From Nymphaea colorata (lineage: Eukaryota > Streptophyta > Magnoliopsida > Nymphaeales > Nymphaeaceae): DNA of 64,000 bases. The notes under the pieces are model-generated. The model saw only the letters and a list, made by a program, of their open reading frames with translations, did no database searches and was not told the origin of the DNA. How positions within the stretch are numbered: the stretch's first letter is position 1; each line of letters opens with the position of its first letter. Positions 10,001 through 20,696 of this stretch are shown piece after piece. A program made the position numbers and the translations under genes. The DNA lies in assembly GCF_008831285.2 (NCBI RefSeq), contig NC_045151.1:4585544-4649543 (forward strand), read 5' to 3'.

Positions 10001-12808
10001 GGGGCATGTGTCTTGAGCACATGTTTTGTTCATATCATGAAGTTTTAGAGACTTTTCTTTATCCAAAACCAAATTAAATTTCAGATCCTTGTGCCAAAAT
10101 GTCCATCCATATCTTGGACGATTTCAGTACTTTTGATCTTGTTCTTTGAAGGATATTAAAATTAGGATCTTAAGAATGATTTCATATTGTTCTTAAGACT
10201 TGATCAATCACATGTATGTCTAGAAATTGATGAATGAAATCAACAATTCCTAAAATGCTTTTAGGGAGCCAATTTAATAGGATTAAAATTCTCATTGTTC
10301 CTTGAATCATAGCCACTTTGTGGCTGAATATTAGTATTTCAAACATGTAAACATTGAAATTCTTACACTAATTCTTGTAAAATATGGTCTGATTTCAGCA
10401 ACTTACATACACTTTATGCATGAGTTGTTGGAATCCAGCAAATTTTTAAGATGAAATGAAAGTAATTCCATAGCTTTGTACTATGAAAATCAACAAAATG
10501 ATCCCCTTTTCTTAAATCAACTTGGAAACATATTCCAACCTGATTTTGAAAGAGAAACATGCCTTTTAACAAGAGGTCACACGTGTATATATATAACAAT
10601 ATATATATGTACACGTTATCCCTCCAAATGAAAATTTTGACGAGGGACCACATAGCCTATGAATTATGATGATTCATAAATGAGTTCTTTTATGCAGGAA
10701 GATTGTAAACTGGTCTCTCATCCCCTCTACAACCCATGATCAATTGAATAAAAATAAGCATAAATCAAAATGACTTTAAATGAAAGGAAATAAGAAAACA
10801 CTCATGGCGGTTCATCATTCATTTTGCCATGCAAGGGCAAATCACATTCATAAGAATGTGTCCATCCTTAATTAGGCATTTATATATTATGAATATTGCA
10901 GCAAACCTCTCTCTCACTGTGGGACTCACTCATGGTGGGGAGCTCAAAATGGATTTAGGCTGGTTGATTCTGAAAGGGTCGTGGCCTTGGGGCCCTTTTC
11001 AAAACTTGATTCATAGGTTTATTTTTGTGAAAATGGACTCATGCATGCATCATACATTATTATGCACATTTGACTGTGGCTTTTTCCCTAGCTGGACATC
11101 ATTCCCAGCTATGAAATAAATGAAAATAAGTCCTTCTCATGAAATGCTAAAATTAAAAATGAGCTATCGAGAAACTAAAATAGATGAAAAATGGATTAGA
11201 ATAACCTACGTCTTGTGGTTAGACTTGATGTTTGATCTTCTTCTTTACTTGTTTTCTAAATCAAGCAATCCTAAGCAAGAACCCAAGCTTGGATTCAAGC
11301 TTAGCAAAGCAAGAAAAAGAATAGCTCGCTTGCTAGAAATTGCAGTGGGGAAGAGAAAGCTTCTTACCACGAAAATCCTAAGCAAGGTTCACTTAAGCAC
11401 CCTTGCTTAGCAAAATTGATTGAGAGAATTGGGGGAAATGAAGAAGGGAATGAGAGTGAGGGAAGAGTGCTTGGACGAATTTTTTTCTTCTTTTCCTTGA
11501 CTTCCTCTTCTTCTCTTCGTGGCTGCCATGAGCTGATGAAGACCTCTTCTACTAATAGAAAAATTGTCCCCTCCTTAGCTGCCAAGGGGGGTTTATATAG
11601 GGGAGGAGATAGGTTCAACCACATCTTTAATTTGCCTTGGAAGTTTACTCAAGGCTTAGGAAGTTGTAAAATGGATTAAATGTGTTTCTAATGGCTCTGA
11701 TTGACCACACCTAGCTCATTTACACGAGCTAGGTGGGCTGGGCTGGACGTGGTGAACCTTGATTCAGACCTAGCTGCCAAACTCTGACCAAAATTTTGGG
11801 TGGAAATGCAGTTGAGTAGGGTTTTGCTTCTTTTTTTTTTTTTGAAATTAAGCCAGTTATGTTCAAACCTAGTTATTAAGCTCTACAATTTGAATAAATT
11901 TTGAAAATTCTATCAAATTTGTTTTGAAAATGGTATTTTTGTCCACAATCTGATTGAAAATTGGTTTCGATTGAATCAAATTTTGGTTTGAAATAATGAA
12001 TTTCAATTTAATATTTGATTTGCATATTTGACAAATTCAAATGTATTTTTTCCTTGCATAGAATACCAATTTGGGTTCTGTAATTTCAATTTGATCATGG
12101 AAGGGCGAAATTTTCTAGATTGGGCCAAATTTGACAAATTGACCAAAGTCAAAGCAGGTTTGATCTTGTTAAGATTTATTTTTGTCCATCAATTGGGCTA
12201 AGCTCTTTTTGACTCAGCTTAGCTGAATTTGGTGCCACACTTGGGTGTGCAAATGTCGAACCTACTTGAATTAAGTAGGTTAGGTCGGCCAAGTTATTGC
12301 TTCTTAGAGGTTGACTCCTCTTTAAAGAGGATCTAGTTAAGGAAGAGAGAGGCATAAATGTCTCTCTTTTCCTAGGTTTCTAGTTATGACCTCATTCTTT
12401 GCTCCTTGAAAATGATTTTTTGAAGTAATTGAGAGGAGATATTTTGAAAAGGAGAGGTGCGTGACCTCTTGGGTAGGTTCTTGACCACACGAGCCAGGTG
12501 GGGTCCCACATAGCCCTTTAGATTCTAAATTGGATCTAATTTTGGATTTAAATTCTGATTTAAATTTTGTAATTGGATATGGATTTCAAATGACATTTGT
12601 AATTGGATTTGAAATTTAAATCCTAATTTGGGTTCAGTATGGACTCGTGATCCTATTTTGGGATTTGTGTCGTGAGTCAAATTCATCATTTGAATCTAAA
12701 TTATTTTTTAGATTTGAAGTTGGCTTTCAAATTGCAATTTTTCAGAGTTCCTTTGTAAAATTTTGACATCGCTTTAATTCTGATGTAAAAAAAATTGGGG
12801 TGTTAATA
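10001..12808 (-). repeat. 3' LTR of the Tat/Ogre-type element (complete)
   Basis: The outer edge is fixed by the empty site in the paralogous TIR locus (ctcaaattca| at 10,000). The inner edge is fixed by the purine tract and by the minus-strand start TATTAACACCCCAA, a one-base change from the common TGTTAACACCCC-type LTR start. Plus positions 10,001-11,783 align with 22,757-24,367; the remaining 1,025 bp (U3 on the minus strand) has no partner. It contains many 'aaatttgaattt'-like AT-rich phrases. Frames inside it (11,120-11,679) are not genes. Confidence 0.8.
11592..11599 (-). promoter_or_regulatory. LTR TATA box candidate (3' LTR)
   Basis: On the minus strand this reads TATATAAA in the context CCCCTATATAAACCCC, with about 1.2 kb of U3 upstream. 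The same site is present in the other LTR at 24,235-24,242. Conservation in both LTRs in a GC-richer setting supports a promoter. The start site itself was not located. Confidence 0.55.
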
Positions 12809-12810
12809 GA

Positions 12811-12823
12811 TGTCCCTCTTTGC
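12811..12823 (-). other. Polypurine tract of the Tat/Ogre-type element
   Basis: The minus strand reads gcaaagagggaca two bases before the LTR start (TATTAACACCCC). This is the expected position of the plus-strand priming site, and it fixes the 3' LTR boundary. Confidence 0.6.
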
Positions 12824-13856
12824 TGTTAAGCAAGTTGAATAATTTGCATAATAGCAAAGATTCACACACCAAATTTTTACAAATTGTTTGGAAAAACCAT
12901 TTTTCAAATAATGCTAAGCCATCCTCACTCGAGAAAAAATGCTAGTCATAGGCCTAAAATAAGAAGATTTTTCTTTATTTCACAAGAGTCTTTGTAGAGA
13001 TATTAATGTTGGTTGGAAAATTTTACAATTGTGAAAGCTTTTGCATTTGATGCCTAGAGAATTTAGCCCTTGATGCCTTGTTGACCATTGGCAAGTGCTT
13101 CTTCTCTCCTTTTGGTCACTCTTTGGGGAAATTTCTCACCACCCCAAAAGCTACTACGAAGTTCCACCGCTTTAGTGGTTTTGTGCAGTTTGCTTTGTGT
13201 AGTATCCAGTCTATCAGGTTTTCTTCTGAATCCTGACAGTGAGCGTTGGGCCGCATAATCCCAGGCCAGTTGGCCTTAGCATACCAAGTATGGAACACTC
13301 CTCAGACTTACTTGCTCGAATTCAAAAGGCTTTAGGATACTTAATATGAGCAAAACATTCATTGATTGTTGTTTAGCGTCACGGCGTAAGAATAGGTCAT
13401 ATGCCCACCCATGACTACAGAGCTTTGAACCATAGGAATGGCTACACTAACCCCGAGCTCATTACTCAACTCATTTTGCATGATAGATTTTTCTTGCATC
13501 TTGCCAATGTCTTTTGGTTTACAAGGGTTTTTTCTTATTGGCGTCTCATGCTAGACCTTTACAAGTTCTCAATTGTTGGGACCAACATTAATTTCTATAC
13601 ATTAATCCCTCAATTTTATTGAAATTTCTTTCACAACTTATGCCATTGCCCTTGCGATTGTCCTCAAGACATGGGTTGAGTTTTAAAATTTTACAAATTT
13701 TGACTTTTTTTAATTTTCTCTAAGGGATACCATGCCCCTTAGTTGGTTTGAAAATTGCTAAGAATATGTTTATCAAAGCACAATTGTTTTGAAATTTTTG
13801 AATTGAAAATTCAAGTATAGAATTTCTGAGATGTAAAACATTAATTGAATCAAGGA
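12824..13856 (-). other. 3' untranslated part of the retrotransposon
   Basis: About 1 kb between the end of integrase homology and the polypurine tract. Short frames on both strands (13,116-13,298 minus; 13,401-13,622 plus) match nothing I recognise. Long untranslated tails here are ordinary for Tat/Ogre elements. Confidence 0.5.
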
Positions 13857-15058
13857 TTTTGACCCCATCGGCATTGATTAGCTAATAAGAATTGTCAGGT
13901 AGAATTTCTTTGATGACATATGGTCCTTCCCAGTTTGGTATCCATTTTCCTTTAGGTCTACTCCTGAGTGGAACCACAGATCTTAGTACAAGGTCATTTA
14001 TATGGAATTTTCTTTCAATGACCAATTTAGCATAATGTCATGCAGCTCTCTTATGATAGACTTCAGCATGCTCTGATGTTTGTAGTCTTTTCTCGTTTAA
14101 GAGGTCTAATTGAGCAAGTTTTTTTTTTTTATACTTGCTAATTGGGAGTTCAATGAGTGCAGCAAATTTCATTGCTGGTTTGTATACATGTAATGGAAGG
14201 ACAGTTTCTGTTAGATATACTAATTCTACTGGTGTAGCATTGGTGGGTGCTTGAATCATGGTTCGATATACCCAAAGTAAATTGTATATTTTCTCATGCC
14301 AATCTCGACTTGTTTGGACAGTCCTTTCTAAAACATGAATCAAAATCTTGTTAGTTGCTTCTGCCTGACCATATGCTTGAGGGTAATATGGTCTGAAAAA
14401 TGATGTTGTATTTTGTATTTGTGACAGAGATTGCACACTTTCTCATTTTTAAAATGAGTGCAGTTGTCAGAAAGCATATTGTGCGGGATACCAAATCTAC
14501 ACAAAAGGTTTTTGTAAATGAAGGACACCACTGGTCGTCCTTCGACTATTTTTAAGGTGATTGCTTATACCCTTTTGGTGAAGTAATCTGTAGCTACATG
14601 AAAACACCAGTGTCCATTTGAGGCAAGTGGATGGATTGGATCGACCATGTCGAAGGCCCATATTGAGAACGACTAGGGTGAGCTGATCGAATGAAGGTCT
14701 GTTGCTGGAGCATGAATTGATGGTGTGTGCAACTGACATTTACTTTCTGCATTGTGGGCCAACAATATCCTGCTCTGACTATCTATTTGATGAGGGTTTG
14801 ATACCGAACATGTTCACTACAAATTCCTTCATGGGCTTCTTGAGTGACTTCTAGCACATCATTTGCATTAAGACATCTAGCATATTCTGTGTTGAATCCT
14901 CTTCTGTATAGGATCTTGGCCAAAATGAAATATCTTGATGACATGTGCCTCAAAGCTCTTTGCTCTTTTTGAGACATTTCAAGTGGAAGTGTTCCTGTTT
15001 GGAGAAAATGTTTGATGTTCTGATACCATGTTGTTTCTTCGCTTTTCACTTGTAGCAC
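13857..15058 (-). pseudogene. Integrase domain of Tat-type pol, broken
   Basis: Reading down the minus strand: a zinc-binding N-terminal part (15,058-14,783; ..MSSRYFILAKILYRRG.., ..EVTQEAHEGICSEH..). Then the catalytic core in at least three frames: a segment near 14,650-14,560 with DMVDPIHPLASNGHW and VATDYFTKR; 14,531-14,340 with RFGIPHNMLSDNCTHF, where the second catalytic Asp is in the SDN motif; and 14,436-14,038 with YYPQAYGQAEATNK, the region that carries the catalytic Glu, followed by DWHEKIYNLLWVYRT. The C-terminal part (about 14,040-13,857) keeps GKWIPNWEGPYVIKE in yet another frame. It would join the cDNA to the genome as part of the Pol polyprotein. Several frameshifts make it inactive. 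Confidence 0.85.
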
Positions 15059-15394
15059 CTATTCTGGTATGACATAAGATGGTTGCTCGAGTCTTTCGAC
15101 TTCAGAAGATCTGATAGATTCTCCTGGTTTGAAGGTGATGGTAGAACCTAAACTGGCCAAACCATCTGCAATCAGGTTATATTCTCTTTTGGCAAGTAAG
15201 AGTTGATACTCCTCGAATTGTTTTATGAGGGAAGTTGCTAACTTTTGATAGGGGATCAATTTATAATCTTTGACTTGCCAATCTCCATTGACTTGACTAA
15301 CAACTAAAAGGGAATATCCAAAAATGTGAATTCTTTGAACTTTAAATTTGAGAAGCATTTTGAGTCCTTGTATTAAGGCCTCGTACTGTGCCAT
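15059..15394 (-). pseudogene. Second (additional) RNase H domain
   Basis: The open stretch reads AQYEALIQGLKMLLKF..RIHIFGYSLLVVSQVNGDWQVKD..LIPYQKL..ADGLASLGS. This is the RNase H fold pattern (Y/EAL helix, the usual GDS strand seen here as GYS, ADxLA near the end). It lies between the RT-linked RNase H and integrase, which is diagnostic of the Tat lineage. The strand normally bearing a catalytic Asp has Tyr (GYS for GDS), so activity is lost even where the frame is open. The frame ends in a stop directly before integrase. Confidence 0.8.
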
Positions 15395-15589
15395 ATTATG
15401 TGTGAAAAAAAAATCAATTTGAGGGAGTAAAGAATCATTTCCTTTTCTAGTGCAATGAAAAGTATTACAATGCCTACCCCAGTTGTGCTTTTAGATCTAT
15501 CAAAATGCATCTCTCACGTTTGTTCTGGTTTGGCCATTAGGATTTGCTCATCCAAAAAATCATCATTTGTTTTAATTTCCTCATATAGA

Positions 15590-15890
15590 GGTAAATCTAC
15601 CAATTGATCTGCAATGGCTTGACCCTTGATTAATTTCTATGACACATATTTCAAATCATATTGCATCAACAAAACTTGCCACTTTGCTATCCTCTCATTC
15701 AAAAATAGCTGCTCAATGACATATTTGAGTGGATTGAGTTTAGATAAAATTTTAACATCGCATGACAATAGGTAGTGCCTCAATTTTTGACACATTCATA
15801 CTAAGGTTAAGCAAGTCTTTTTCATGTGCAAGTAATTCTTTTTTATATTACACAAATATCTTACTGGCATAATAAATGGCATGTTCTATT
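15590..15890 (-). pseudogene. RT-linked RNase H domain, broken
   Basis: Minus-strand translation in shifting frames gives HAIYYASKIFV, then CQKLRHYLLSCDVKILSKLN, IEQLFLNERIAKWQVLLMQ and a tail AIADQLVDLPLYE. These are the typical RNase H segments following Ty3/gypsy reverse transcriptase. At least one stop and one frameshift separate them. Too short and broken to appear as one open frame. Confidence 0.7.
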
Positions 15891-15892
15891 CA

Positions 15893-16135
15893 ACATCCTT
15901 CTTCATATTGAGCCAAAAATCCACTACAAGCTGAATTGTTAACTGCGATGTAAAGAATAGAGGTTTCCCCAAAAATGGGTGTTTCAAAATTGGTGGGCAA
16001 AGAAGATATTTCTTGAAAACTATTCGACATCCATCTTCATATTGAACCAAAAGTCTACCATAAGCTGAATTGTAAACTGGATGTAAAGAAGTATAGGTTT
16101 CCCCAAAATTGGTGGGCAAAGAAGATGATTCTTGA
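15893..16135 (-). repeat. Imperfect tandem duplication inside the RT/RNase H junction
   Basis: Two copies of about 120 bp, about 15,893-16,015 and 16,020-16,135. Both have 'catc(c)ttcttcatattga.cc', 'gctgaattgt' and 'ggtttcccca..attggtgggcaaagaaga'. Both translate to the same RT-tail peptide (CPPIL..PIL.YIQFTIQLMVDFW type), so the domain segment is doubled. Confidence 0.75.
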
Positions 16136-16980
16136 TCTTTTTGAATGAGGTATGACATTCATGTCCCCATTCAAACTTGATCCGTTTTGATAGTAAATAG
16201 TTGAAGAATTTACATCTCATGACAAGATTAGATATAAACCTTCTGATTGATTGAATTATGCCCTACAGGCTGTGTAATTTTTTTAGATTCGTTGGTGGTG
16301 GCATCTCAATGATCGCCTTTGCTTTAAAGGGATCAATTTCAGTCCTATTTTTACTGACCATAAATCTCAATAGCTTACCATATTCCACGCCAAATACATA
16401 CTTCTGTGGATTCAATCTAAGCTTATATTGCAAGAGTCTCTTAAAAACTTGAGAAAGAATGCTGATGTGATTTTCCATGGTTATTTACTTAATTAGTAAA
16501 TCATCCACGTACACATCGATGATTTAATTTATTTAATAGTAGAAAATAGCTGACATAGCCCTTTGATATCCCAGCGTTCTTCAGACCAACAACATTACAG
16601 TATAGCAGAAAGTGCCCCATGGAGTTGTAAATGATGTTTTGGCCTAGTCTTGAGTGGCCAACTTAATTTGGTTATAGCCAGAATATCATCCATAAAGGAG
16701 AACATAGCGTAGTTTCAATGGCAGTCGATGTTCAACTAAGTTTGTATCGAGTTCGGGCATCTTTTCATAAGTCCATGTAAAGGCTTCTCGATGATTTTTT
16801 AAGAAATCTATCAACTTTTATCTTTCCTCTGCTGAGAGATTTGTTCCAATTTATAAAATCTTAATATTCTCATTTAATTTACTCGATTGGGTCATTAATC
16901 AAAGGTGATGGTTGATCTTTTAGATGAACTTTGGACATTCTATCGGTGAGTGTTCGATTTACCTACTTGAAGGCTCTTGA
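16136..16980 (-). pseudogene. Reverse transcriptase domain of Tat-type pol, broken
   Basis: On the minus strand the catalytic box VYVDDLL is encoded at about 16,497-16,514 (YVDD codons 16,500-16,511). Upstream pieces are YQRAMSAIF and WGTFCYTVM from the palm region. Downstream (16,478-16,263) is one open stretch: FKRLLQYKLRLNPQKYVFGV, KLLRFMVS, DPFKAKAIIEMPPPTNLKKL, the usual RT thumb/connection wording of Tat elements. It continues to FEWGHECHTSFKKIKNHLL. A stop directly follows YVDD, and other frameshifts lie upstream. It would copy element RNA into DNA; it is inactive here. Confidence 0.85.
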
Positions 16981-17065
16981 CATTGGATCCTCGGTTGCCA
17001 TCCTAAAGATTGTGAAAAGGTTAGATGGAATTTGAGTTCCTTATGTCAATGGATATTTGAAGGTA

Positions 17066-18010
17066 TTACAAAATAAAGACACTTGGTCTATTAGAGTACA
17101 ATAACAACAAAATGACAAAATAATGATTAGATGACAAAATGATAGCAGATTTGTCGATTGAAATTGATGGTGAACAGCCTCTTATGGTATTGCTCGTGAC
17201 AAAAGGTACTGGCTTGAATTCTTCGTTGATATCTACTTTTTCATAACTTTGATATCCCAAGGCTTGAGTGCCTCGTTGTCTTGTCATGGTAATTGGCTCT
17301 AAGATTCTATTTTTATATTTTTCAAGGCCAGTGAATTGCCGGCACCCCTGTTGCATGAGTAAATCCAATTCTTTCTCATTATGACAGAAATTTTTGAATA
17401 ATGGATGACTTTGGTAACTTGTTTAGGCTTGATACCATTTTTCACACACATTTGTTTATTTGGATTTTGAATATCCAATTTGCTGAAACGTTGATATAAT
17501 TCCACTTTTATGAGGACTCGAATACTAGGTACTTCAATTGTATATGTTGGTACCAGAATCATTGGATGCACAAGATGATTTTGTTTGTCTTTTGCATAAA
17601 TGGTTATAGTATTCATGTTGTTTGTGTTCTTGATGCACTGATGTAGAGTGGCAGGAACCACATTGGTAGCATGGATCCATGGTCTACCAAGCAAAAGGTT
17701 GAATGAGGTTCTATATCCACCACATGAAATAGAACCCGATGATGTGTCTTGGAGATATTTAGATCCGAACATATACATCCTATGCAAGGTTGTCCCATTC
17801 CATCATATCCATGAATAACAATTGATGACGGGGTAAAATTGGCTTGCTTTATGCCTAATGCACGAGCTATTTCCTGTGGACAAATGTTCAGACTTGCTCC
17901 TCTCGATTAAAACATGGGTGACTCTGGTGCCCCATGTTTCTACCACTATGTGCAAGGCATCATTGTGTGATGCGCCGCCATTTAATAGATATCAAAAAAT
18001 GTGATCGGAC
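17066..18010 (-). pseudogene. Aspartic protease region of Tat-type pol, broken
   Basis: The best segment reads FNLLLGRPWIHATNVVPATL followed by HQCIK (17,787-17,299 frame), which is the C-terminal half of the retroviral-type protease in Tat elements. Upstream, a shifted frame gives GASLNICPQEIARALGI, the flank of the active site. The catalytic Asp codon expected just before it is lost in a small frameshifting deletion (near 17,905). The protein downstream to 17,066 is a linker toward RT. Confidence 0.75.
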
Positions 18011-19783
18011 CATTTTTATATAGTCCAAAAGCCCATTCATCTTCCCAGTTAGGGCTAAATCTTTCCCTCTTGACTTGAGGTGGGAGTCTAATTCCTTGAA
18101 AATGACTTCCAAAGGCTTAGGATCTCATATTCGTGATTTTTTATTAATTTTTGTCATGTTTGCCTAGTCTGGTTTGTGCATTGATGGATCCTTTGTCATG
18201 TTTGGAAAGTATCCCAAAGAAGTCCATGGATGTTTTATCCCTTTTGTTTGCCACCACGACTTGATAATTTGTTGAAAATCAGACCATTGCATCTATTCCT
18301 TTCCCATGTTTAGAAAAATGATTTTTGAGGATGTCCGGTTGTTCACTAACTTGCTTGATGATTTTTTTGTCGACTGCATCTTGCACAACATTTTTTAGCA
18401 CAAGGCAATCTTCTATATTGTCCTGGAGCATGATGAAATTTGTAAAATTGTTTTTTGTTATTTCCTATCATTGGCGGTGGGTTGGAAACTTTTGGGAGAA
18501 ACATGGTGCCTCTTTCAATCAACATGTGCATGACTTCTTCGTAACTCTGTTCTAATGGGATAAATTTTCTGTCATATTCCGGTTCAGGATGTTTGTTCTT
18601 AGTGCCACTGCCACTACTACTGGCTTTGTCTGATATTAGTTTGTTCTTGGAATAGTCTGCCCTTTCCTTTTTTATGGCGGTGGCATTGGCTATGATATTG
18701 GTTGGAACACTCTGATTCTTGTTGCTTTTTTTATATCTTCCCCAACCTTTACTAGGATGACGGCATCAAAAGCTCCATCTTCAATTCTTGTTTCGATGCA
18801 TTCTACTCTTTCCGTAAGATCCATGAAAGATTTGATTGGAGCATTATAAATGAGGCTCTTTAGTGGTTGTGTCAAATTGTTGATAATTAGTCCCAATGCA
18901 CGGGATTGGGAGATTGGGTCCCTCATCTTATTGCAAGAAGACCTCCATCTTTGAATAAAATCCCTGCCCTTCTCACTTGGACTCATAGTTCAGATAACAC
19001 AGTGAGGTGATTGTTGGTGCAGTCTTGACATTCTAAATGAATCTTTCAATGAAAAGATTGACTAGTCTATCAAAATTTTTTAATTCAACTGGATTGATGT
19101 TCTTCCTGTACTATTATGCTGCAATTTCTTCCAAGCTCCTTAGGAAACATCAAAAGAGAGTTCTATAATTGTGGCAAAATTTAAAACATTCCCCAAAAAA
19201 CATGGCCAAATGTGCCTTTAGGTCTCCATGGCCATCAAATTTTATAAATTTCTTAGGCAAGTTTTTGATGTGCTTGTCATTTTCAAAACTTTCATAAAAG
19301 TCTTCATAGGTAAAATTCTTTTTGTTCTTGCCTTTGAGTTGAACTGCATTCAACTTCCTAGGTCTTTGCCTTCCAGGATTCTCCCTTCTTTTTCTGGGAA
19401 ATTTTTTGTTCTTCCTCACTACTTGATTCTGTGGTAGCATCTTCAAAAGAATCGGAACTACTCGATGAAGATCTCTTTGTCTTTTTCCCTTTCTTTTTGG
19501 CCCTCTTTTCCTGGGCTTCTTCTTCATTGAACATAATCATGTATCTCTGAAATTTCTTGTATTCTTCGTATTTTGGATCATTGGCTTCTGTCCTGGGAGG
19601 TGTATATGAGGAAGATTCTTCTCCCTTGTCTCCCATGAAAGCTTGCTTTAGTTCCATTTCGATCCTCCTTTGTTGGCTTTTAATGTCGACCATAAAGCAG
19701 ATGCTTACCTTGTAAGAAGAAATATTGAAAATGTCTGGATTTGAATTGATGACAAATAATTTGTGCAAATGACAAAATAACAA
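18011..19783 (-). pseudogene. Gag region of Tat/Ogre-type element, broken
   Basis: Minus-strand pieces in order. 19,783-19,358 holds a charged, Ser/Glu-rich N-terminal part (SSSSSSDSFEDATTESSSEE). A shift leads to 19,527-19,150 with FIKFDGHGDLKAHLAMFFGE, the conserved gag core opening. 18,986-18,690 has GRDFIQRWRSSCNKM, LIINNLTQPLKSLIYNAP. 18,531-18,346 has KQFYKFHHAPG and, after one frameshift, NIEDCLVLKNVVQDAVDK. The last is the Tat zinc-knuckle-like motif (CKFHxxxGHxxxxC) with its first Cys replaced by Tyr. Gag would form the particle. At least four frame breaks. Confidence 0.8.
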
Positions 19784-19932
19784 ATTTTGATTGTATATTC
19801 AATGGAAAATGAAATTAAAAAGGCTTAACAAAGTTTAACACAACTTGATAAAATTTGGCTTGATTAAGCACAATGAACTAGACATGATGTTCTAGGTTGA
19901 AAGGATAGATGGGTGAACTTCATTCAATCATT

Positions 19933-20696
19933 TTACATATTTAGGACCATTCTTGGACCAATAATAAGATACAAGTGAACAAATGATTCCCAATGTTGTG
20001 GGGCATAGTGGTATGTTTTGAACCACTCTTCAGCATCCAGTTCACACTCCACAACGGCTCTGTCTGATTCGATTGGATATGCTTTCCTTTGACGCTGTGA
20101 AAATTTCCTGATGCAATGCTCTAGATGGTATTCAACTATGAAAAATGATCCCAATAAAAGACTTCCACTGACTGGGTTGTAGGTGTATCTTGACTTGATA
20201 ACTTCAAAATGAAAGTCCCAATTGATAGTGGAGTTATCCCCTTCATCCATCTTCCTATGATAGTGCTCCATACTAGATAACTAGCCATCAGTGTTTTGAA
20301 AATGGCACGATTGTGGTCTCACGTGTTTGTAGAACCATGCTTATAATGGAAAGACACATCCTTCTATGAAATATGCATCCTCAATTGAGAATTTGGTCAA
20401 TCCTTGGTAAAGGAATGCCAAGGTTGTCATTGCTACACATATGCGTTGGTCCTTGGGTTCCATCGCTCAGCGACTGCATGGATTAAACTATCATTGATAG
20501 GTTGTATGGCAAGGCTGGCTGCCTCTTCGAGACCACAATCCTCTAAGTGGTCTAGAAACATACACTGAAAAGTTGGATACCATGAAAGATACCACTGAGG
20601 TAGGAAGACTCCACTTGGGATGATGCAAGGTCTGGATCGACCTTGACACAACCTAAATAGGATATGGTCATATAAAAAAATGTTTTTTGAGTCCAT
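19933..20696 (-). pseudogene. ORF1-like gene upstream of gag (plant-mobile-domain-like)
   Basis: Two open minus-strand stretches (20,696-20,433 and 20,271-19,933) are joined by a region with two stops. The first has FLDHLEDCGLEEAASLAIQP followed by INDSLIHAVAERWNPRTNAYV. The 'L..A..ERW.P.TN.F' signature resembles the plant mobile domain / DUF7745-type region often carried by plant retroelements. The second stretch (YNPVSGSLLLGSFFIVEYHL.., EEWFKTYHYAPQHWESFVHL) is not recognised. Position upstream of gag matches the extra ORF1 of Ogre elements, whose function is unknown. I am fairly sure it is element-encoded and unsure of the family. Confidence 0.5.

Noticed and set aside
11120-11679. Frames of 86-97 codons on both strands inside the LTR, and 23,391-24,209 (up to 151 codons) in the other LTR
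   Set aside because: LTR sequence; the frames overlap on opposite strands and are not conserved in reading between the two LTRs.
12840-13857. A possible chromodomain after integrase
   Set aside because: The sequence after GKWIPNWEGPYVIKE shows no chromodomain wording, and Tat elements normally lack one.
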